Origin: Betaproteobacteria bacterium
Lineage (GTDB): Bacteria > Pseudomonadota > Gammaproteobacteria > Burkholderiales > SG8-39
Reading direction: 5' to 3'
Assembly (NCBI GenBank): GCA_004298295.1
Contig: SCUH01000301.1
Location: 1 to 26,287, forward strand
DNA: 26,287 bases
The translations under genes and the position numbers were made by a program. Each line of letters starts with the position of its first letter. The stretch's first letter is position 1. Of this stretch, positions 22,436 to 26,287 are shown piece after piece. Below the pieces are notes generated by a model. It did not search any database. It had not been told where the DNA came from and saw only the letters and a program-made list of their open reading frames with translations.

Positions 22436-22458
22436 TTATCCACAACTTTTGTGGATAA
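22436..22458. promoter_or_regulatory. Inverted pair of consensus DnaA boxes
   Basis: TTATCCACA and TGTGGATAA are both 9/9 matches to the DnaA consensus, in inverted orientation with a 5-nt spacer. The inverted repeat is perfect to 10 bp per arm around CTT. It lies just upstream of the exbB extended -10, over its -35 region. Because it is a dyad it could alternatively be the operator of another regulator. Confidence 0.7.
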
Positions 22459-22475
22459 CGCCGTGGCCCCGTTTT

Positions 22476-22484
22476 TGCTAAAGT
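22476..22484 (+). promoter_or_regulatory. Extended -10 promoter of exbB operon
   Basis: TGC-TAAAGT (hexamer at 22479-22484), predicted start near 22491, leader of about 38 nt with Shine-Dalgarno GGAGG at 22518-22522. The DnaA-box dyad lies over the -35 region. Confidence 0.5.
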
Positions 22485-22528
22485 CGCGCAAGCTTTGAAT
22501 TGACTTCCCGACAACCCGGAGGATCCGC

Positions 22529-23167
22529 TTGTTTTCCATCATTCAGGCCGCCGGCTGGCCCATCTGGCCATTGCTGCTCGCTTCGGTGATCGCCGTGGCG
22601 CTGATCATCGAGCGTTCGGCGACGCTGCGCCATCAACGCATCCTCCCGCCCCGGCTGCTGGAGCAGGTGGTCGCGGTCTACCAGCGCGACGGCCTGTCGC
22701 GCGAGGCGCTCGAGCGCCTCGCGCAGGACTCGCCGCTCGGCGTGGTGCTGGCTGCTGCGCTGCGCAACCATCGCAGCCCGCGCTATGTGATGAAGGAGGC
22801 CATCGAGGAGGCGGGTCGCACCGTGGCGCATGACCTCGACCGCTTCCTCACCACGCTCGGCACGATCGCCACGGCCTCGCCGCTGCTCGGCCTGTTCGGC
22901 ACGGTGATCGGCATGATCGAGATTTTCGGCTCGCAATCGCCCACCGGCACCAACCCGCAGCAGCTGGCGCATGGCATCTCGATCGCGCTCTACAACACCG
23001 CTTTCGGTATCGGTATCGCGGTGCCCTCGCTCATTTTCTACCGCCACTTCCGCAACAAGGTCGACGGCTTCATCGTGCAGATGGAGCAGGAAGCCGCGAG
23101 GCTCGCAGACATCGTGCACGGCAAGCGCTCCGATTACGGCATCGCGCGCGGGCAGGGCGGGGCGTGA
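22529..23167 (+). CDS. exbB: ExbB/TolQ/MotA-family proton channel subunit
   Basis: 212 residues with three membrane segments: WPLLLASVIAVALIIE-like near the N-terminus, then TTLGTIATASPLLGLFGTVIGMIEIF and GISIALYNTAFGIGIAVPSLIFYRHF, the two conserved channel helices. ExbB and ExbD turn the proton motive force into mechanical work for TonB-dependent uptake or, for TolQ-like members, outer-membrane upkeep. TTG 22529 is supported by GGAGG 6 nt upstream. It overlaps exbD (GTGA). Co-location with lpxK and kdsB is the usual betaproteobacterial order. No tonB is visible in the window. Confidence 0.93.
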   Translation: MFSIIQAAGWPIWPLLLASVIAVALIIERSATLRHQRILPPRLLEQVVAVYQRDGLSREALERLAQDSPLGVVLAAALRNHRSPRYVMKEAIEEAGRTVAHDLDRFLTTLGTIATASPLLGLFGTVIGMIEIFGSQSPTGTNPQQLAHGISIALYNTAFGIGIAVPSLIFYRHFRNKVDGFIVQMEQEAARLADIVHGKRSDYGIARGQGGA

Positions 23168-23586
23168 ACTTCCAGCGCGGCCGCTACCGCGAGGAGCCCG
23201 AGATCAATCTCGTGCCGCTCATCGACGTCATGATGGTGATCCTGATCTTCCTCATGATCACCACCACCTACTCCCGCTATGCCGAATTGGAGATCCACCT
23301 GCCGACCGCGGACGCGCAGCGCCAGGCCGAGCGCAGCAACGAGGTCAGCGTGCTGGTGAACGCGCAGGGCCAGTACAGCGTCAACAAGACCCCGGTGCCC
23401 TACACGGGCGCCGAGCAGTTCGCGGAGGACTTGCGGCGCGCGGGCGGCGCGCTGAAGGAGCCCGTGGTCGTCATCACGGCGGATGCCAACGCCACGCACC
23501 AGTCGGTGGTGCGCGTCATGGAGGCGGCCCGGCTCGCGGGGCTGTCGCAGATCACCTTCACCACGACGCGGCCGGACAACAAGTAG
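23164..23586 (+). CDS. exbD: ExbD/TolR biopolymer transport protein
   Basis: 140 residues with a single N-terminal membrane segment EINLVPLIDVMMVILIFLM that contains the essential Asp21 for proton passage, then a periplasmic domain (VSVLVNAQGQYSVN, VVVITADANATHQSVVRVMEAA). GTG 23164 overlaps the exbB stop. lpxK begins 35 nt after the stop. Confidence 0.94.
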   Translation: MNFQRGRYREEPEINLVPLIDVMMVILIFLMITTTYSRYAELEIHLPTADAQRQAERSNEVSVLVNAQGQYSVNKTPVPYTGAEQFAEDLRRAGGALKEPVVVITADANATHQSVVRVMEAARLAGLSQITFTTTRPDNK

Positions 23587-23621
23587 GCCCGCGGGGCCGG
23601 CATGACCGGGAGCCGAGCGGG

Positions 23622-24599
23622 GTGAATCTCTCCGATCACTGGTATCGAAAGACCGCCCTGAGCCGCCTGCTCTGGCCCGCCAGCGCGGCCTTCGGCGCGA
23701 TCGTTTTTCTGCGCCGCCTGCTCTTCCGGCTGCGGCTGCTGCGCAGCCACGCGGCGGACGTGCCGGTGATCGCGATCGGCAATCTGGTGGCCGGCGGCGC
23801 CGGCAAGACGCCGCTCGCGCTCTGGATGGCGGAATTCCTCAGGGCGAAAGGCTGGTCGCCGGCGATCCTCTCGCGCGGCTACGGCGGCTCGGCACAGGCG
23901 CCGTGCGAAGCGACCCTGGTTTCGGATCCGGGCGAGGTGGGCGACGAGCCGGTGGTGCTCGCGCGCCGCAGCGGCTGCCCGGTCTGGGTGGGTCCCGACC
24001 GGCTGCAGGCGATCGCCGCGCTGCGCCGGCAGCACCCCGAGTGCAACGTCGTGATCCTCGACGACGGCCTGCAGCATTACCGCCTGCGGCGCGACCTCGA
24101 GATCGCGATCGTCGATGCGCGCGGCTTCGGCAACGGCTGGCTGCTGCCGGCGGGGCCCTTGCGCGAGCCGCCGTCGCGGCTGCGTTCGGTCGACGCCGTG
24201 ATCGCGCACGGCACCGAGGCCGTCAAGGGGTACGCCATGCGGCTGGAAGGCGAGGAGTTGCACCGGGCGACCGACGCGCGCGAGCGGCGCACGCTCAAGA
24301 GCTTCGCCGGCGAGCGCGTGCACGCGGTGGCGGGAATCGGCGACCCGGAGCGTTTCTTTGGCGCGCTGCGCCGCCACGGCATCGACGTGCTGCCGCACCC
24401 CTATCCCGATCATCACCCGTTTCGCGAGGGCGACCTCGAGTTCGGCGACACGGCGCCCGTCATGATGACGGAAAAGGACGCGGTAAAATGCAAGCGCTTT
24501 GCCAAGCCGCATCATTGGGTGCTGCCGGTGCATGCGGTCGTGGAAGCGGCCTTCGGCGAATGGCTGCTGCACAAGCTCGGCGAGAGGAAAACCCGATGA
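23622..24599 (+). CDS. lpxK: Tetraacyldisaccharide 4'-kinase (lipid A biosynthesis)
   Basis: 325 residues. Phosphorylates the 4' position of the lipid A disaccharide precursor at the inner membrane. It has an N-terminal membrane helix (SAAFGAIVFLRRLLFRLRLL), the P-loop GNLVAGGAGKTP (53-64), LSRGYGG, VGDEP, VILDDGLQHYRL and the C-terminal MTEKDAVKC. Start GTG 23622 gives the usual distance to the P-loop, although the Shine-Dalgarno is weak. A 7-codon ORF from ATG 23602 ends over this start and might couple translation. The stop overlaps the Trm112-like gene (ATGA). Confidence 0.95.
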   Translation: MNLSDHWYRKTALSRLLWPASAAFGAIVFLRRLLFRLRLLRSHAADVPVIAIGNLVAGGAGKTPLALWMAEFLRAKGWSPAILSRGYGGSAQAPCEATLVSDPGEVGDEPVVLARRSGCPVWVGPDRLQAIAALRRQHPECNVVILDDGLQHYRLRRDLEIAIVDARGFGNGWLLPAGPLREPPSRLRSVDAVIAHGTEAVKGYAMRLEGEELHRATDARERRTLKSFAGERVHAVAGIGDPERFFGALRRHGIDVLPHPYPDHHPFREGDLEFGDTAPVMMTEKDAVKCKRFAKPHHWVLPVHAVVEAAFGEWLLHKLGERKTR

Positions 24600-24787
24600 G
24601 CGCAATCGATCCCCGGCTGCTCGAAATCCTGGTCTGCCCGCTGTGCAAGGGGCCGCTCGTTTACCGGCGCGAGGCCGACGAGCTGATCTGCCGCCCCGAC
24701 CGGCTGGCGTACCCGGTCAAGGACGGCATTCCCGTGATGCTCGAGGAGGACGCGCGCAAGCTCCCGCCGGAAGAGGAAATCGCCTGA
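24596..24787 (+). CDS. Trm112-family small zinc-ribbon protein (UPF0434/YcaR-like)
   Basis: 63 residues: LLEILVCPLCKGPLVY, ELICRPDRLAYPVKDGIPVML. This is the small conserved protein that almost always sits between lpxK and kdsB; Trm112 in eukaryotes activates methyltransferases, but the bacterial role is not settled. ATG overlaps the lpxK stop, and its own stop overlaps the kdsB CTG start. Confidence 0.94.
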   Translation: MSAIDPRLLEILVCPLCKGPLVYRREADELICRPDRLAYPVKDGIPVMLEEDARKLPPEEEIA

Positions 24788-25512
24788 GTTTCACCGTCGT
24801 CATTCCCGCGCGCTACGGCTCGACCCGGTTCCCGGGCAAGCCGCTGGCGGAGCTGGCCGGCAAGCCGATGGTGGTGCGCGTCTGCGAGCGCGCGGCGGCG
24901 AGCGGCGCGCGCGCCGTGGTGGTCGCGACCGACGACGCGCGCATCCGGGACGCGGTCGAGGCGCGGGGCTACCGCGCGCTGATGACGCGCGCGGCACACG
25001 CCACGGGGACCGATCGGATCGCCGAGGCGGCGGCACAACTCGGGCTCGGTGACGACGAGATCGTGGTCAACGTGCAGGGCGACGAGCCGCTCATCGAGCC
25101 CGCCCTGATCGTCACGGTCGCCGCCACGCTTCGCGAGCAGCGCGAGGCGAGCGTCGCCACGGCCTGCCATCCGATCCATGACGCGGCGAGCTTCGCGAAC
25201 CCGAACGTGGTCAAGGTGGTGCGCGATGCGCGTGGCTTCGCGCTCTACTTCAGCCGCGCCGCGATTCCGTTCGCGCGCGCCGGCGGCCTGCCGCAATGCC
25301 ATCGCCACGTCGGCATCTACGCCTACCGGGCGGGGTTCCTCGCGCGCTACGCGACGCTCGCGCCGGCACCGCTCGAGCGCATCGAGCAGCTCGAGCAGCT
25401 GCGCGCGCTCTGGCACGGCCACCGAATTGCCGTGGCGTTGACCGCGGACAACGTCGCCCCGGGGGTGGACACGCCACAGGATCTCGACGCCGTGCGTAAA
25501 ATGCTGCCATGA
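24784..25512 (+). CDS. kdsB: 3-deoxy-manno-octulosonate cytidylyltransferase, apparent CTG start
   Basis: 242 residues. Makes CMP-Kdo for the lipopolysaccharide inner core. Motifs are VVIPARYGSTRFPGKPLAEL, VATDD, HATGTDRIAEA, VNVQGDEPLI, NPNVVKVV, ALYFSRAAIPF, HVGIYAYR and GVDTPQDL. The family N-terminus MSF(V/T)VVIPARY aligns with codons CTG-AGT-TTC at 24784, and an AGAGGA Shine-Dalgarno stands 6 nt upstream (24772-24777). No ATG, GTG or TTG occurs in frame near there, and the next Met lies beyond the nucleotide-binding loop, so CTG is the best start. The CTGA overlap with the Trm112-like stop suggests coupled translation. Confidence 0.93.
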   Translation: MSFTVVIPARYGSTRFPGKPLAELAGKPMVVRVCERAAASGARAVVVATDDARIRDAVEARGYRALMTRAAHATGTDRIAEAAAQLGLGDDEIVVNVQGDEPLIEPALIVTVAATLREQREASVATACHPIHDAASFANPNVVKVVRDARGFALYFSRAAIPFARAGGLPQCHRHVGIYAYRAGFLARYATLAPAPLERIEQLEQLRALWHGHRIAVALTADNVAPGVDTPQDLDAVRKMLP

Positions 25513-26162
25513 GGCTGATCCTCGTGGGGCCGCCGGGCGCAGGCAAGGGTACGCAGGCGGCCTACATCTGCGAGCGTTACGCCATCCCGCAGGTCTCGAC
25601 CGGCGACATGCTGCGCACCGCCGCCAAGGCGGGCACGACCGTGGGTCTTGCGGCCAAGCGCCTGATGGATGCGGGACAACTGGTGTCGGACGACATCATC
25701 ATCGGCCTGGTGCTCGAGCGCCTGAAACAGCCCGATTGCGCCAAGGGCTACCTGTTCGACGGCTTTCCGCGCACCCTCCCCCAGGCCGAGGCCATGAAGC
25801 GCGCCGGCGTCGCGATCGATTACGTGCTCGAGATCGACGTTCCCGACGAGGAAATCATCCAGCGCATGGGCGGACGCCGCGTGCACCTCGCCTCGGGCCG
25901 CACCTACCACATCCGGTTCAACGCGCCGCAGCGCGAAGGCTTCGATGACGCCACGGGCGAGCCGCTGGTGCAGCGCGCGGATGACCAGGAGGACACCGTA
26001 CGCAAGCGCCTCGAGGTCTACCACGCGCAGACCCAGCCGCTGATCCATTACTACCGTCAGTGGGAAGCCTCCGGCGATGCGCGTGCCCCGCGCCACCGCA
26101 GGATCTCCGGCTCGGGCGGCGTCGAGCAGGTGCGCGAGCGCGCTTTTGCTGCTCTCGGATAA
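25509..26162 (+). CDS. adk: Adenylate kinase
   Basis: 217 residues, long-LID bacterial type. Interconverts ATP + AMP and 2 ADP. P-loop GPPGAGKGT (7-15), AMP-binding STGDMLR and DGFPRTLPQA, LID domain starting GGRRVHLASGRTYHIRFN and ending EPLVQRADDQEDTVRKRL. The LID has no four-Cys zinc site, as usual in Gram-negatives. The C-terminus RRISGSGGVEQVRERAFAAL is typical of betaproteobacterial enzymes. ATG overlaps the kdsB stop (ATGA). Confidence 0.97.
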   Translation: MRLILVGPPGAGKGTQAAYICERYAIPQVSTGDMLRTAAKAGTTVGLAAKRLMDAGQLVSDDIIIGLVLERLKQPDCAKGYLFDGFPRTLPQAEAMKRAGVAIDYVLEIDVPDEEIIQRMGGRRVHLASGRTYHIRFNAPQREGFDDATGEPLVQRADDQEDTVRKRLEVYHAQTQPLIHYYRQWEASGDARAPRHRRISGSGGVEQVRERAFAALG

Positions 26163-26182
26163 CGAGGGCGGGCCGAGGATTC

Positions 26183-26191
26183 TGCTAGAAT
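26183..26191 (+). promoter_or_regulatory. Extended -10 promoter downstream of adk
   Basis: TGC-TAGAAT (hexamer 26186-26191), predicted start near 26198, leader of about 46 nt with Shine-Dalgarno AGGGAGA at 26231-26237. It gives the gene after adk its own transcript. Confidence 0.55.
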
Positions 26192-26243
26192 TCGCCGCTT
26201 TCTCGCGGGGCTCCCCGTCCCGCCGCAACAAGGGAGAATGACA

Positions 26244-26287
26244 ATGTCCGATGGTCTCATCTTCGCGCTCGCCTGCGCCCTGATCGC
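26244..26287 (+). CDS. hppA: N-terminus of a membrane protein, probably proton-translocating pyrophosphatase
   Basis: Only the first 14 codons are visible (MSDGLIFALACALI) before the window ends. The hydrophobic start with MS-x-GLIFAL resembles the first membrane helix of betaproteobacterial H+-translocating inorganic pyrophosphatases, but 14 residues are too few for certainty. ATG 26244 is 7 nt after AGGGAGA; ATG 26238 in the same frame is too close to the Shine-Dalgarno. Confidence 0.4.
   Translation, partial: MSDGLIFALACALI

Larger units (their letters stand above)
22226..22528. other. Gene-free divergent spacer xseA/exbB with DnaA-box cluster
   Basis: This 303-bp spacer is clearly richer in A+T than its surroundings and has no credible ORF. 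It contains several sites resembling the DnaA box TTATCCACA: TAATCCACA 22259-22267 (8/9), TTATCCGTA 22321-22329 (7/9), GAATCCACA 22424-22432 (7/9), TTATCCACA 22436-22444 (9/9) and its inverse TGTGGATAA 22450-22458 (9/9). A possible upstream exbB promoter is TTGACG 22343-22348 with TTTCAT at 22366-22371 (17-bp spacing). No dnaA, dnaN, rpmH or gidA is nearby, so it is not labelled an origin. Confidence 0.7.

Noticed and set aside
22226..22528. Calling the DnaA-box region the chromosome origin
   Set aside because: No dnaA, dnaN, gidA, rpmH or parAB in the window and no skew data; the boxes alone support only DnaA binding.
22321..22542. 73-codon minus-strand ORF in the xseA/exbB spacer
   Set aside because: Covers the DnaA boxes, the exbB promoter and the exbB Shine-Dalgarno; its composition differs from nearby genes and no family is recognised.

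Overview
The window is a dense, high-GC bacterial chromosome segment with no rRNA, tRNA, transposase, CRISPR or phage genes visible. The organism is most likely a betaproteobacterium, probably Burkholderiales-like and perhaps uncultured. The reasons are the xseA / exbB-exbD-lpxK-Trm112-kdsB-adk neighbourhood, a complete tctB-tctA-tctC (Bug-type) transporter, class I DAHP synthase, and lipid A and Kdo genes of a Gram-negative envelope. Most genes are packed in operons with ATGA/GTGA/TTGA/CTGA stop-start overlaps. Several promoters look like extended -10 sites of the form TGCTAnnnT. LAYOUT. (1) 2-2846: 5'-truncated alaS and an overlapping zinc-ribbon NUDIX hydrolase. (2) 2912-5686: a regulated aromatic-biosynthesis unit. 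A strong extended -10 sits just upstream of a 21-codon leader peptide with seven aromatic residues in nine positions, followed by a mutually exclusive antiterminator/terminator and then the DAHP synthase gene. This looks like a Trp/Phe/Tyr-sensing transcription attenuator on the first step of the shikimate pathway. A membrane glycosyltransferase overlaps the end of aroG. (3) 5683-7115: a UbiA-type decaprenyl-phosphate phosphoribosyltransferase homologue and a stand-alone cyclic-nucleotide-binding-domain protein. (4) 7170-13358: a tightly coupled cluster of the radical SAM/selenodomain (arsenosugar biosynthesis, ArsS) type. It holds a radical SAM protein, a divergent metallophosphoesterase, a TVP38 membrane domain fused to a mercuric-reductase-like flavoprotein, a DUF547 exported protein, two dedicated glycosyltransferases (TIGR04283 and TIGR04282 types) and a 22-codon Tat-signal-like mini-ORF. 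No arsM methyltransferase is in the window. (5) 13372-16988: a GDSL esterase lipoprotein diverging from tctB-tctA-tctC. (6) 16994-19351, minus strand: cobalamin adenosyltransferase, SIMPL-domain protein, type II haloacid-dehalogenase-like protein and RidA-like protein in one operon. (7) 19402-22225: an ACT-domain protein converging with threonine aldolase (ltaE) and xseA; a 50-bp perfect palindrome separates the convergent genes. (8) 22226-22528: the only gene-free stretch over 300 bp, holding five DnaA-box-like sites, including a perfect inverted pair. (9) 22529-26287: exbB, exbD, lpxK, Trm112-like, kdsB (apparently starting at CTG), adk, and the first codons of a probable hppA. HOW THE GENES MAY WORK TOGETHER. 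The strongest novelty candidates are the aromatic leader/attenuator in front of DAHP synthase and the ArsS/selenodomain cluster with its fused redox-membrane protein. The DnaA-box cluster and the polarity-inverted palindrome are secondary. Functions are inferred by reading motifs by eye; no database search was run.
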